A DNA stretch of 64,000 nt from Asterias amurensis (Eukaryota; Echinodermata; Asteroidea; Forcipulatida; Asteriidae): positions 6,075,501-6,139,500 of the forward strand of contig NC_092669.1 in NCBI RefSeq assembly GCF_032118995.1, read 5' to 3'. The position numbers were made by a program, and so were the translations under genes. Shown one piece after another: positions 42,561-57,600 of the stretch. The notes beneath the pieces are model-generated. The model did no database searches. It was not told the DNA's origin and worked only from the letters and a program-made list of their open reading frames with translations. Positions within the stretch are counted from its first letter, which is position 1, and the number at the start of each line of letters is the position of its first letter.

Positions 42561-45500
42561 ACATGTTATAACAGTTGTGTGTGTGTGCAAGGATTATCCG
42601 GCAAGGTTTATTTGTCCCCCTGTCATTTTAGACATGATTAAATGTAGTAATATATTTATATCATTTTGTTTTTCCTCCGTGTGACTCTTTCCATCCTTCT
42701 AGACAGACATTTCTAAATCCTTTTCATTCAGCATTTTGGAGAGCTATGTTCAGTGTAGGCTGCCTGCAATGTGCGCAGTATAGTATTATTCCGTGCGTCC
42801 GCCCCTGACGTTCTTGAGCTATGCCTTTTAGGCCTATGTCTTTCAGTCTTGGTATCAAGTTTGTATTAGTTTGTCGACCGGAACTAAAGTTGTGTAAAGG
42901 CGTCCGCAACTTTTCGTGTGTCACGAAAATATCGTCATAATACTGAAAATAGTTATTCTCAAGGTAGGCGTATAAAGCTGCAACGCTAAATAATTTTAAA
43001 GGCCCACGTTTGTCTTCGAATAATTGCTCACATGCACAAAGCGAAAATGTCCCATTAAAGTTGCGTCGGCGGACGCTCATGCCTCGGACACAATTCTCCG
43101 TTGGGGACAAAATCTCCGTTAAGCACGGCGGACAGTAGCCCGCCAACAACAGACAGTTTCGTGGTGACGCTCCCTATTTTTATAGACAAACCAAAAGTGG
43201 TCTTACGGGGACACGGGGGACATAGGTAAAATTCACCGGCGGCGGGACAGAATCTTCGTCCGCTGCGGCAGCAGTGTAGAGCGATGCGTCTTTTCCCATA
43301 ATATAAGAAATCAAACGGGCTATTCGCACAGTGCTCGAATACGCAGCCCCTGTTTGAATTTAGCATGCTCAATCTTTGATAGATTTGATCCGGCCCCCAC
43401 CCACCCTTCAATTTCTTGTCTTGATCCACCCTTGACGATGCTGGTGATGATAGCTGACCCACAGGAGATAACATACGCTGCTTTGTCTATTCTTCAACTG
43501 GATGCCCTCCATACAGTCTCGAAGAAACAAACTCTGCCACCAATATTTGCAGAGAAGGCAAGCGCTTCTGTGAGATTTTCGAGGTGGTCCCCTGCGTCTG
43601 AAAACATCTCATCCATGCAACTGCGCCAACGAGCCAAGTTTGTTTTATTTCACTGAAAACTTACAGATTCCAAAAATAGCCCCTTACCCTCTTCACCAAG
43701 CAAGCTCTGAACACTTGCAATCATTTGAATGTCTTACTATAGGTTTTCTCAGTCAAATTCGGCAAATGAGCAGTCAAGTTCATTTTCATGCGTTCGAATT
43801 AAAACTGCTTTGCCTCTCCAGTTGTTACGTTTCAAATTCAGAATTCGGCCGTGTAATTTCATTTTGAGTGGAGTCAAATTCCTTAAGCACTCTGTTCAAT
43901 TTGGCGTATCGTCATTCTTTTTCGTGACACACACCTCAAGAAGCGTCTGTGAATTTGAATGCTGCTATGATGAATTGTTAAATTGAATGATTATTTTGTT
44001 AAATCGAATAACGTAAAAGTACATTTGACTAGTCTTAAAACGAAATCGAATGACCCTTTTCAGTAGCATTCAATTTCGTGCCAAATAGAATAAGCTGGTG
44101 GTTATATTGGCTGCTCATTTCCCGAAATTGACCGAGAAAACCTATATTTTTCTGGTCGTATTGGTATATAAATCAAACTGTGTGTACATTTCAGCCAGGC
44201 CTTTGTCTTGGGATGTTTTTCATAATTTTCAATAATGTATTCCCCAAGCTTTTAATATTACATTATTTTTAATGATTGTATGTCACAATATTCAGCAGTA
44301 TGCTGCGACATTTTTAAGTAAACAAACCATTAGGCCATTAAAACCACATAATAACAGGGAAAAACAATTGACAAAAGTACAAAAAACAACCTAAAGTCGG
44401 TTCCATGGTTATTTTAACACAAACGGGTTTGAAACTGTGTAGACCCTAATAGATTCCAGGGGAATATTATACAAAATAAATATTCGGCAATGCGATACGA
44501 ACACAATTTTTACATTTTATGTCGACCAGAGGCCTGGCTATACACACTGTACAATCGGGCGTCAGTGCATGATTTTGCTGTCTTTTTATTATGCACAAAC
44601 TTGATCCAGAATTTTAGTTTTCCGTTCATGGAGTTTAAAAATGAGAAAAAAAGTAGGGGTACTTTATAGTCCAGCCTGTGTGCAAAGTTTGATGATTCGT
44701 GAAAAACAGCCGTGACAATAATAATTAATGAAACAATTATTTTTGTTGGAAGGGGTCATTGCCCATCCGAACGTCAAAACACAAGTTTTCCCGAGTCTTG
44801 GCATTGACACATGACAGTGATAAATTGTTCTAATCGTGGCACTTGGTGGCGGTCTTTACGCAACTATGTAGACTTGATTTCAAGTCCACGATCACGGTTA
44901 TTTTCTCCGCATCAGCCATTCAAAACGCCCCACATAGCTATCATCACGCGCCACAACGGTAGGTAAATCTACAAGAGGTCGCTATTTCGGGTAGACTACT
45001 AAAAGCAACGATCACAGACTTGGAACCAAGTCTAGAGCCCATGCTGCATTTCTCCTATTGCTCTCTGCGGCGCGTCCGTGTACACTAATTTTCCAACCGT
45101 GATTTATAAAAGCAAAGAGTAGGGACAGAGAGAGCGAACGTGGGCTGGGTGGTGGCTGTCGTCTGGACAGCTGTTGTTGTTCGCGATGGACAATTATTTT
45201 CATTTACACACGTGAGCGTAAGTAGAATTGTGTACTTAATTTTTTTGCAGCAGCAAACATCCCATTGGTTATTTTGATCATCGAATAATGAGGTGCCAGG
45301 CTGGCTTGATTTTAATGCTGAGCTAGCTGAGAATTCGGTTTTACGCCATGATGCTTGATCATGACACTCTCAGTGTGACACGCGCGCAGGTAAACAAACA
45401 ACAAAGCATGCAGTTACTGTACGGTTCCACGGGAATTACTCTATGGTTCAACCATCAACTTGCAATATTGACGTTTGACTCCTGACCAGTAGTGACAGTG

Positions 45501-45657
45501 CAACAGTGATTGAATGATCCATTATGATCCATTGTTGGGCACTTTGTCAGAAGCTTACAACTTATTTAGGTTAATCCCTTTAGCTCTTTGCAGGTTCATT
45601 GAAGCTTATTATGTGAAGAGTACACTGCTTTGAGTGGATTCTTCAAGGGGCAACACA
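42561..45657. other. 3.1 kb upstream of the mucin gene; no recognised gene
   Basis: Two minus-strand open frames (about 42724-43149 and 43055-43474) overlap, have no recognised domain and no splice support. The part near 45000-45657 should hold the mucin promoter and 5' leader; I see no TATA box at a convincing distance. Confidence 0.4.
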
Positions 45658-48600
45658 ATGGGGAAAGTCAACAGTGAACAGTTATTAAAGGCCAAACCTT
45701 TAGTACTCATCATGCTGGTCCATCTAGCAGTCATCTGGCATCCAGCTATGGCCCAAACTGGTAAGTGATTTTCTCTAAATTTGAGTTTCCAGACCAGACC
45801 ATTATTTTAATAATAAATCTTAGACTGTGAGAGTGTGTTGGTGGAAGATAGGCCTAATAGGGAGTATAGAGAGGGAGTGGCAACAGCCTAGTTGGACAGT
45901 TTCTTCAATTTCAATAGGGGAATAACTTTACTATTAAGTATTAGTACGTAAAAAACAGACAAGATCTTAAAATACGTAGCTATGTTAAACTGGCAGAGTG
46001 GGGGTTGTGCGATAAAGGACCGAGCTGAAGGCAAGAAACGGCCGCAAACCTGCAAGGTTTTAAATAGCCGATTGTGACCCATCAACGCACTTCAATATTC
46101 CCATGGATTAGTTGAACTTTTTGTTAAAAAATAAATAATGTTCGAAGGTCTGTAATTGTACATTGAGTACTTTACTGGTATGTAAACTGTGTCACACGGC
46201 CACGACCTTGCCAGTTTTAAACGTCCATTTAAGACCTTGTCACAACCCTTTGTTCCCTTATTAACAAATGTAACAGTTTCAATTCGGAGTCAAACATAGT
46301 GTCGAATATAGAGAACTTCTACTTAAAGTGCTAAGTCACAATTCCTGCTTCATTTTTGTTTAATGTAACCTTGCCTTAGCTGAGGAGTACAAAAACAACT
46401 ACTGAAATTTGAAGTAGATTATACCAAAATTTGGAAACAACTCTTTAAACTTTGTTTAATTTTGGCTGGTAACCTGTTTCTGCTTAGCAATACTATTATG
46501 TGCTTAGCAAGTTTGTGTTTAAACAGGCTAGATACAATTGGGCCCAGATGTGTGCAATCCAGATCTTCTAATAATATTATACATTATTTGAAAACGCCTT
46601 CCATCACAGACATCACAAAGCGCTGTACAAGTTATTAAAACAAATTACATTTAAATGCAACATCTTTAAAAATCATTCAGCCCTTTGTTTTTTGACAGGG
46701 AACAATTTTGTTCAGCAATTTTGTAAAACAAAATATATTAGCTGGAAAATTTTGCGCACAATGAATGCAGCCATTGAATAGCAAATGATGATTTTTGAGT
46801 AGCAACTGAGATATTTTGTGGAGCATTGTGGAGCATTTTGCTCTGCTATATAATGGAGTTTGTTCACAGGTTCATCTTGTCCCTGTTCTTGACTGTGCTA
46901 GCTAGGGCCACCGTGTGTTCAAATTATTTTATTTTTATGAAAATTTAAAATGAGATTTTAACAAAAATTGAAAGTAATGCACAAATTCATATGGAAAACT
47001 AGCTCAACGATCTTGTCCCTGTTCTTGACTGTGCTAGCTAGGGCCACACTGTGTGTTCAAATTTCATTTTTTTTTGTAAATATGATAATTTAAAATTATA
47101 TTTTAAATGTTTTTTTTTAATTAAAAATTGAAAGTAATGCGCAAATTCATATGGAAAACTAGCGCAACGATCTTGTCCCTGTTCTTGACTGTGCTAGCTA
47201 GGGCCACCGTGTGTTCAAATTTCTGGGGTTTTTTCAATGATAATTTTAAGTTATATTTTAAATGTTTTTTTAAAATAAAAATTGAAAGTAATGCGCAAAT
47301 TCATATGGAAAATTAGCGCAACGACATCCTCATTGTAGCCTTCAACACGTGAAACTTCATCGAGCAAACAGAGCTCTCAAATTCAGGGGACATAACTACA
47401 GCAGGGCTTGTAGCTCAAAATGTTTACTAAACCAGAATTAAGCTAACAAGACAAAAAACAGTTTGCACACTGGATACTATTTGAACAAGCACTAAAACAT
47501 CTGCTTCATAAGAGACCTCATTTGTCTTTATGGGTATACACTCCAGACTCAATCATGCATTGAGAGTTATAAATCATACTCAAATTCAACATTTTAACAC
47601 CATGCATTATAATTGGCTCAACACCAAAATCACTGTCCTCTGGCCTGTGGTCCAGTGTCTCGATCCCTTTTCAGTTTAAACTTTCAACTTTTCAGCCAGT
47701 TAATAAAAAGCTAATTTCTAACTGGCTAATTGATGGATATCTTTTGTAATGCATAGTCAAACTTTTTTAATCATCTCTATTTTTAGTCTAGTTTGCAGAT
47801 TCCAGTTTGGCATGTAACCAATTCATGTCAAATGTTTCCGTTTCACAATGGAAAACTGAAATGACAGACTGAATACCTTTCCATGCTGTACGTTTTTCCC
47901 CACGACAGTGTGTGACTATCTCTAATTCCGACACCCCTTATTTAAAAAACATGTTCTGACAAACCCGGTGTTCTCAACCCTCAGTGAGTTACAGGCAAGA
48001 GTTAGGGTAGGTTCAGGTTAATAATATGCAAACACACTAAGATTAAGGGTGTCGGAACGTAGGGGTGTTGGAACATCTAGTGATGTCAGAACATTAGGTG
48101 TACTTTTCTGAGTTTCGTGAAAAAATAAATCACAGGCATATATCACTTGATTTGGATTCCAATTTTGAACCCAAGCCATTTGCATTGCTAGAGCAGATGT
48201 CTACATAGGGTGCGTTCGTTTAGCTTCCCTGGGTCGACCCAGGTGTGTGGCGGTTTTCTTTTCCAGGATGAACGTGGGTAATTATCTGCACACGATCGTC
48301 CTGGAAAAAAAACCCGCCACACACCAGGTCGACCCAGGGAAGCTAAATGAACGCACCCATATGTAAAGGCAATTAAAATAAAAGCAATCATTCACAAAAT
48401 AAAATGAAGGACTGTCACACAATGTAATAGTTACCCCTTCTAAAGGGTACTTTTGTTTTTCAAAAATCTTCACATTATATCGTCATATCGGCGATGTTTA
48501 CCTGACCATATATCGCCAGTCAAAATGTTCAGGGCTATGTATTCAGTGTTTGAATGTTTATGAACAAATCCATTTAGACTGAAGGGTTTGTTGCTCAGCT

Positions 48601-51600
48601 GTTTCACTGGACCAGTGCATTCTAATATAAGACCAGAATCAAAATGAGATTAAATAGTAGATAAACTGATTTTATTTGAGCAACACTAACGATAAGTTTT
48701 ATCTCTCTTTATGTGTACACTAAACACAATAATGCTCAACATAATTGACAGGCTATGCTTATCAGATTCAAAGTCAACATTTGAACATTATTTGTTTGTT
48801 ATAAAGCTGTAAACTACACACTATACACAGTGAAGTATTTTTCAATTACAAAACCCGGACTGTGTGGGCTTTAGCCGGCATCCATTTTGGATCAGTTCCT
48901 GGTCGCCTTTTTTTTGAAAAAAGATTTAAGATTATTTTTAAGATTTATTTTGGGATTGAACTTCCTGGTGGCACTACTTTTCAATATTTTCCTCCTCAGT
49001 CCAGCCCACTTAAACCAACCCTTGTTTCCGCACGTTTCGCCGTGTCAGTGGCTTTAAAGGGTATTTTTATGTACTTTTTCCTAACACAAAACACAATGTC
49101 CACGGATTTACATTAAACCTGCATAGTTTGAAGATTATGATAGTAAAAAGCTTCCCTTGAAATTCTACTTTACTTACTGAGGTTCGGCAGTTTTTGAGAA
49201 ATGAGTAAAACAAATCATTTTCCTCTCAGTTTTAGCATGTAAAAACGTATTAACCAGTTATGCTATGGTTATGGTATAATCATAACTGGTTAAAGCCATT
49301 ATACACTTTCGGTAAACAGTATGTCCAAGTCCCACACTTTGTGCACAACTTATTTAAAATAACAAACCTTCGGCTCAGTCGGTCATCGGAGTCGGGAGAA
49401 AATAACGGGAAAACCCACTCTTGTTTCCGCGCGTTTCGTCCGTGTCATGACATGTGTTTAAAATAAATCCGTAATTCTCGAATTGATATTGTTTTAATGT
49501 TTTCTCAAAAAGTAAAGCATTTCATGAAATAATATTTCACGAGAAGTCTTTCACCATTACCTTCTGTAATCCCTACAACGGGACCCTTTTTTTTTTCCTA
49601 CCGAAAGTGTAAGGACACTTTCGGTACAGAAAAATAAGAAAAAAAGTTCACATATTTACATACAACTTACAGGGTTTACAGAAGGTAATAGTGAAAGACT
49701 TCTCTTGAAATATTGATCCATGAAATGCTTTACTTTTTGAGAAAACATTAAAAAAGTATCAATTCTCGATTTCGAGAATTTTTAATTTATTTTAAACACA
49801 TGTCATGGACACAGCGAAACGTGCGGAATCAAGGGTTGGTTTTCCCTGTAATTTTCTCCCGACTCCGATGACCGATTGAGCCTAAATTTTCACAGATTTG
49901 TCATTTATTTTTATATAAATATAAGTTGTGGTACACAAAGTGTGGGCCCTGGAGGATACTCTTTATTGAAAGTGTCCAATGGCTTTACGAGGCCTTTAGT
50001 CAGAATTTAATTTTCAGTGTGATCATTGACTGTTTGGCCGTTGTGGTTGGTTTGGCAAAGTATTCCTTGCCTTCACCTATAGGACTCTGGTTGGAATCAT
50101 GAAGGGGGCACAATATGAATCTGAGATTTCAGTTTGACCTGACTTCACTCCTTAGTGATGAAGTTTGCTTTTTGAGAGTCTTATTCTTTCGCAAAATTCA
50201 CAACCAGAACAAATGAAATTGTTTACATTTGCTTTTTGTATAGAAAAAAGGAATAAAATAGCCCCCTCTGGTGGTTATGCATTTGTTTGCGACCATGACA
50301 ACTGTGTCTTTGAACCTAGACAAGAAAGGGCATTGTCCATGTAGGTTCAGGGAAATAACAGAACTAGTCAATGCAATGTGTGCATTTATACCAGTATATT
50401 TTCATGCGCATATTACGTATGATGATGAAAAGGAAGTAAATATAACTGATAACTAGAGGGTAAACATTTTTAGAATATTTCTCTTTGAAAATAGTTTGTA
50501 AGGAATTTACCAAACTGCCAACCTGCGTTATAACTTGATGGTTCGCTGAGAGGATTATAATATTTGAGTGTTTTCACTTGTTTTGTTGTGATGGTAGGCC
50601 TACTATACGTCATCATACCATAGAGCAATCATACCAAACAAACAAATCCAAAATTTTAGTTTGCTGGCCTCGCAAAAATGTGCGCTTAGCTTGTCCCAAC
50701 AACAAAACAATTTTTTGGGGCGGACATTTTTGTGTTTATCGGGATTGTACAGTTGCATTTTATGAGGGTCTTTTTGCTGAAACTTTGATTTGCAATTATT
50801 TGAGTGTTTTCACTTGTTTTGTTGTGATGGTAGGCCTACTGTACGTCATCATACCATAGAGCAATCATACCAAACAAACAAATCCAAAATTTTAGTTTGC
50901 TGGCCTCGCAGAAATGTGCGCTTAGCTTGTCCCAACAACAGAACAATTTTTTGGGGCGGACATTTTTGTGTTTATCGGGATTGTACAGTTGCATTTTATG
51001 AGGGTCTTTTTGCTGAAACTTTGATTTGCAATTACGCCCAAAACCAAGAGGTCAGCAAACTGAAATTTGGGGTTTAATCATTTGATTTGAAGATGTATCA
51101 CTCTAACGTTCTAGAAGAATATCTGACAACCCATGCATAACACCCCCCCCCCAACTTGATATAAAACGCTTACATGCAAAGAATCTTTAAAAAAGGAGAC
51201 ACCAAAACAAACCCCAGTATACTCCACTTAGCTAAGCTGTGTGAAGAAAACAAATACACCAGTCAAGGGTTAGAATCCCTCTTGAGTGATTTGCCCATGG
51301 ATTTTGTTTCACAGAACTCGGGAAAGTACCATCCACTCTTAGGGTTATATAATACAGTGCTTAGAACACATTGGTGTAAGGGTAAAAGCAAGTTATGTAT
51401 TTCTTTATTCTGGATGCAATGTATTTTAAACAGTTTTTAGAAAGTTCCAAATTCTTCTCCAATCGTTGGTTGTTTGTTTGAGAATTGGAATTGTCCAGCT
51501 TATTGAGTGCCATATGTTCCAGTACTTAGCATCGCTATATTCAAGTATTGTAAATAATGTATATTTGCTAATTGGCCTTGATGAGAGACAGAATGAGGCA

Positions 51601-54600
51601 CATGATCCTGGGTTGGATGCATGGATGTAAGCTTTTATCAAGTGTTCGTTATCATCAGGTATTTTTTAAGTGTTATAACAAATAGATGATAATAATAGTC
51701 AGTTTTTATATAGCCCTATATACACCATGTCTCAAAGCGCTTCCACATTTTTACCCCTGGTCACTGGGCCCTAAATCATTCCTTAAACCATCTCAGCTCC
51801 CTGGGGAGTACAGCCTATGCTGCTTAATATGTAGCGCACTAAGCTAATCAATCACAAGAACCAACTCTGCCCTCACAGGTACCAATTTACCCCTGGGTGG
51901 AGAGAAGCAATTAAGTGTCTTGCTCAAGGACACAAGTGTCACGACCGGGGTTCGAACCCACACTGTGCTGAACAGCAGAAACACGAGAGCTTGAGTTTGG
52001 TGCTCTTATCCACTCGGCCACGATACCCCACTGTATTTGACCCAAGCCTGATACATTTCACAGATTTTAATATGAGATTGAATTCAAATGTCTTGAATAT
52101 GATAAGTGGAAGTAGTTGTCTTGTCTGATTTTGTCAGATAGATATATCATTGGTTTACAGGTTAAAGAATCCATGTTTTGTAAATATAATTAGCAACAAA
52201 TAAAGCCATTAGACGTGCATGCCATACTTGTGCTTTTACATTTAATTTTTGAAAAGTAGCCCACAGGGCAGGTAAACTGCCTTTTACTTGCCCACAGGAA
52301 GTTATGATGGGCCTACGTACCTCATGTGTTTTTGGAATTTGAAGTGAAACAGATGACCTCAACATGTGTGCAAAACTGGAGTGTTTCTAAATAAATTGAA
52401 ATTTAAGACAGTTTTGATAGCAGCTACTATATGTAAATTTCATACAATATAGAATGTATTTCAAATCTAATAAATTTGTGTTAACACGTAAATAGCACTT
52501 TGCATTAGCACATAATGGATTAATACGTGTACAACATATAAAAAGCAGACACAATTAACATAACATCAATGTCAGCTTATAGTTAATGAAAATGAGTCAT
52601 GCTGTATCACAAAGCAATTGAAGTAACATATGGAAATGTATGGAATAATCATAGAAAAGCTGTAAAGGATACAGATTGTTTACTTTGGATGAACTACGTC
52701 TGAGAAAGGTAATATCATGTGGGATGTCCAGCTGTGACATGCTAGGATGCTAGTTAATCGATGGGGAGCTTCCTGGGCCCAATTTCATAGCGCTGCTAAG
52801 CGGCCGATTTTGTGGTTACTGTGCAATTTCTATTTCATAGCGCTGCTAACCGCAAGCACACAAAAAGGCATGCTTACCTTCCAGTGCTTACCGCATGAAA
52901 ATAAATGACGTCACATTGCAAATCAACGGTAAACACGCAATATAGCCGACCAATTTTTCTGCTTACCTGTGAAATACGCTAAGGCTCAAGCAAATTTGTC
53001 TGCTACAGTAAGCACAGCAAATTTGCTTACCGTTAAACAGCGCTATGAAATTGGGCCCAGATTGAAACTACACAGCTCATGAATTTCTTTGCAAAGTCCA
53101 AGGAGAATTTATTGTTGATCTGGGCCCAATGTCATAGAGGTGCTTAGTAACCTTGGTGTATAGAGGGTCTGTATACATTCGGTAATGACTCTGAAAATTA
53201 ATGGTAAAACAAAAAAATATGGTGAGAAGTACAAAAAAACTATGGATAGTAAAATGCATTATAAGAAACATTTTACTTTGAAGTAGGCTTAGTACACTAC
53301 AGTCATGGAAATAAAATATGAGCGTTACCGAGGGTGCATATTCCCTCTGGAGTTTGTTTAGTTATTTTTGATTTATTTCTTCTTTAGCTTGGGGAGACCT
53401 CTCAGTAAAATACTTTTTTGCAGAGGTGCCCATCAACTACAAACACATTAAAAAGTTAAAATTGTATTAATATAAAAATACATATTGATTAAGAGCAATA
53501 AAAAAATAGAAGAACAGCCAAATTTAAATAAAGACTACGGATATACGAAACAGCACAAACACTTCACAACAACTAAAATATAAAATTCGGCATTACCTTG
53601 GCAATACCTCTTTAAATATTTCAATTTGTCAAACTGTGCATCTGACTATTGTGTTCAGCCAAGTTTCATATGATTTGAATTCGGACACAAAAGCGCAATA
53701 TGATGACGTACTGTGTTTCCATACACACTGATGAATGCATGCTGCGTACGCAGTGAAAACGCTGGCGTATAAACCAGCCTGAAGGGTGGGAGGGCTTTCA
53801 GGGGGGGGGGGAGGGCTCACCACTGTATGTAACAACTCAAATTCTGTATACATGTAGTGCACTTGTAATACAAAGGTAATGGTTTCTATTTATTTGTTTA
53901 CTGTGTTTTTTTTTGTCTGAAATTTGGGGTAATTTTCCTATATTTTGTCAATGCCTACAATAATTAAACCCTAACCATCTCACATCTTTTTAGGATGTGT
54001 CTGATTGCAGAGTTAAGAATTGACGGTCTTTAGAAAGAACATTTGGTGATAACTGTGCCACGCATACTAATTTTGTTCCAATTATTGTGGTGTTGGGTTA
54101 CAATAGAGTGGAAGAAAGTCAATGAGTTAGGATGCTCTGTCTAGACAAATCAATGACTCAAACATATGTTGGATCTGCTTTTTGTTATTGTAATTTTGAA
54201 TGTCATGTCAAATTCAACATTTGGTTTTATCTCACCAGATGGCTTCGCTACCATGAAGACCCAACCAGCTGCCACAAGTCATCAATATTCAACAGCTTCA
54301 ACAACAAAGGTATCAGATTATAGGTGGATTAAACAACAATCCTGTTTAGCACAGTCTCCCTCTTTCTCAGCCTGCCTGTTTTGTTTTTTAAAAGATACAT
54401 TTTTAACGACCCTTACTCATACTAAACAAATTAGATCACGTTTGTTTTTACTGTAGCACACCCCCCCAAAAAACACCTGCAAAACGGTGGCAACCATCTT
54501 GAAAAATATACTAGGCGTTTTTTTGGAAATAAAGTGTGGATGACCAGTTTTGAAACAAAAACAAGTAGATGTCTCTTGTTGCCTTTTTGGTGGATGTGTG

Positions 54601-57600
54601 TGTGTGAGTGTATCAAATATCCAAAATGATTAAGTATGCTGTTTTGATGCAACTAGTGCTTTGGAAACCCCAAGCATTTCATGATTTTTGTGTAATTATA
54701 ATGGGAGACTTTTGGACAGTCCTTTTTTCACATTTCTTGCCAGGATTGTGCGTGCTCAGCCTTAGAAGGGCATTGCATGTGCGCGCATGCTCAGAGCCAC
54801 AAAGGGATCGTTTATGTCTGCTGCTACCAGCTTTACAAAAGTCTCAAAATAATGCCAAAATCCTATGGTTTTTATATTTTCTTTTAATTATTAAAATATA
54901 ATGTAACTTATATCCATCTTTTTGTGTGGGAGAAAAAAAAAATGAATGGACTGTTTGGTATATATTTGTTCAATATCAGAGCCTAATTTCATAAAGCTGC
55001 CTTAGAAGAAATATTGCTTAGCAGTTTTCTGCTAATCAGGAATGTGCAGGATAACAGTACAAAATTTACTGATACGATTGGATAGTAAACTTATTATTAT
55101 ACTTTGGATAGTAAACTTATTCTGGTAATTTGGGTATGCTTAGCTACTTGTTGTGCTCAAGCAGCTCCATCTAATTGGGCCCAGGTGCTCAATAAATCAC
55201 ATTATTCCCAGCTAATACACTATGTTGCAAGAATACTTTTGATTGAAGTTTTTAAACTTTGAAAAGTGTGGTCATTAATTTTGATCATTTCACTCTTATA
55301 ACATTGTCATAAGGCTTTTTAATGAGTCTTTATGTGAAGTTAATCACTAATCATACAACAATTCATACAAAACCAAACTTATCAAACACATTGATTTGTG
55401 TAGAAATTAAAAATCTCAACCAAGTTATGAAGTTTTCATTGACGAGAAATTGCTCTACTAAAAAAAAGTTGGTTAATTTTCCTGATATGACAGTTACACT
55501 TACTTTACACGACTCCACTTAGTCACTGTCGCAATCTTTGGGTGTATATATCATTGTCTTTTATCTAATTCATAACAAGAATGTCTGTCTTTGTTCCAGA
55601 CAAAAAGTGCAACAAGCACAGAACCATCAACTGCTACATTCTGGCCTGCAACAGAGTCAATGACTTCATTGTCTTCAAGTTCAAAAGAAACAATTGTTTT
55701 AACTTCTGACAGTTCTGAAATACTGCCTTCAACTAATTCGCCAACAGAAGAAGTAACAGAAGGAATGAAAACAGGTACTGAGAGTTTAGCAACAGGCATA
55801 ACCCTAACATCAGACAATTTAGCAACCGATGATACCTCTTTTCAAGTTACTAGTGAGCTAACACAAACTGTACCAATGTCACCTCTAACTACTAATAAAA
55901 GTGAGCTATTAACAAGCACAGGAACCGCGACAGAAGAACAAACTGTAGTTGAGCTTACAACATTTGCCAATGTAACATTACTAACAACAACTGATGAGAC
56001 TGCTACACAGGTTACTAATGAGCTTACCCAAACCAGTACAATAACAAGTCTAACCTCTGATGTTACAAAAATAACAAGCACAGAAGGCACAACATTGGAA
56101 CCATCAACAGGAGAGCCAACTACAGTTGCAGATGTAACATTCCTAGCAACTGATGAAACTGCTACACAGGTTACTAATGAGCTTACCCAAACCAGTACAA
56201 TGTCAAGTCTAACCTCTGATGTAACGAAACTAACAAACACAGAAGGCACAACATTGGAACCATCAACGGGAGAGCTAACTACAGTTGCAGATGTAACATT
56301 CCTAGCAACTGATGAAACTGCTACACAGGTTACTAATGAGCTTAATCAAACCAGTAAAATGTCAAGTCTAACCTCTGATGTTACAAAACTAACAAGCACA
56401 GAAGGCACAACATTGGAACCATCAACAGGAGAGCCAACTACAGTTGCAGATGTAACATTCCTAGCAACTGATGAGACTGCTACACAGGTTACTAATGAGC
56501 TTACCCAAACCAGTACAATGTCAAGTCTAACCTCTGATGTAACGAAACTAACAAACACAGAAGGCACAACATTGGAACCATCAACAGGAGAGCTAACTAC
56601 AGTTGCAAATGTAACATTCCTAGCAACTGGTGAGACTGCTACACAGGTTACTAATGAGCTTACCCAAACCAGTACAATAACAAGTCTAACCTCTGATGTA
56701 ACGAAACTAACAAACACAGAAGGCACAACATTGGAACCTTCAACAGGAGAGCTAACTACAGTTGCAGATGTAACATTCCTTACAAGTGATGAGACTGCTA
56801 CACAGGTTACTAATGAGCTTACCCAAACCAGTACAATGTCAAGTCTAACCTCTGATGTTACAAAACTAACAAGCACAGAAGGCACAACATTGGAACCATC
56901 AACGGGAGAGCTAACTACAGTTGCAGATGTAACATTCCTAACAACTAATGAGACTGCTACACAGGTTACTAATGAGCTTACCCAAACCAGTACAATGTCA
57001 AGTCTAACCTCTGATGTTACAAAACTAACAAGCACAGAAGGCACATCATTGGAACAATCAACAGGAGAGCTAACTACAGTTGCAGATGTAACATTCCTTA
57101 CAACAACTGATGAGAATGCTACACAGGTTACTAATGAGCTTACCCAAACCAGTACAATGTCAAGTCTAACCTCTGGTGTAACGAAACTAACAAACACCAA
57201 AGGCACAACCTTGGAACCATCAACAAGAGAGCTAACTACAGTTGCAGATGTAACATTCCTAACAACAACTGATGAGACTGCTACACAGGTTACTAATGAG
57301 CTTACCCAAACCAGTACAATGTCAAGTCTAACCTCTGATGTTACAAAACTAACAAGCACAGAAGGCACAACATTGGAACCATCAACGGGAGAGCTAACTA
57401 CAGTTGCAGACGTAACATTCCTAGCAACTGATGAGACTGCTACACAGGTTACTAATAAGCTTACCCAAACCAGTACAATGTCAAGTCTAACCTCTGATGT
57501 AACGAAACTAACAAACACAGAAGGCACAACATTGGAACCCTCAACAGGAGAGCTAACTACAGTTGCAGATGTAACATTCCTTACAACTGATGAGACTGCT

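Noticed and set aside
42724..43474. Two overlapping minus-strand open frames
   Set aside because: They overlap in different frames, have no recognised domain, and no consistent exon structure.
50578..51077. Possible protein with repeated C-rich segments
   Set aside because: The repetition is the 236-bp DNA duplication; the sequence lies in an intron and has no known motif.
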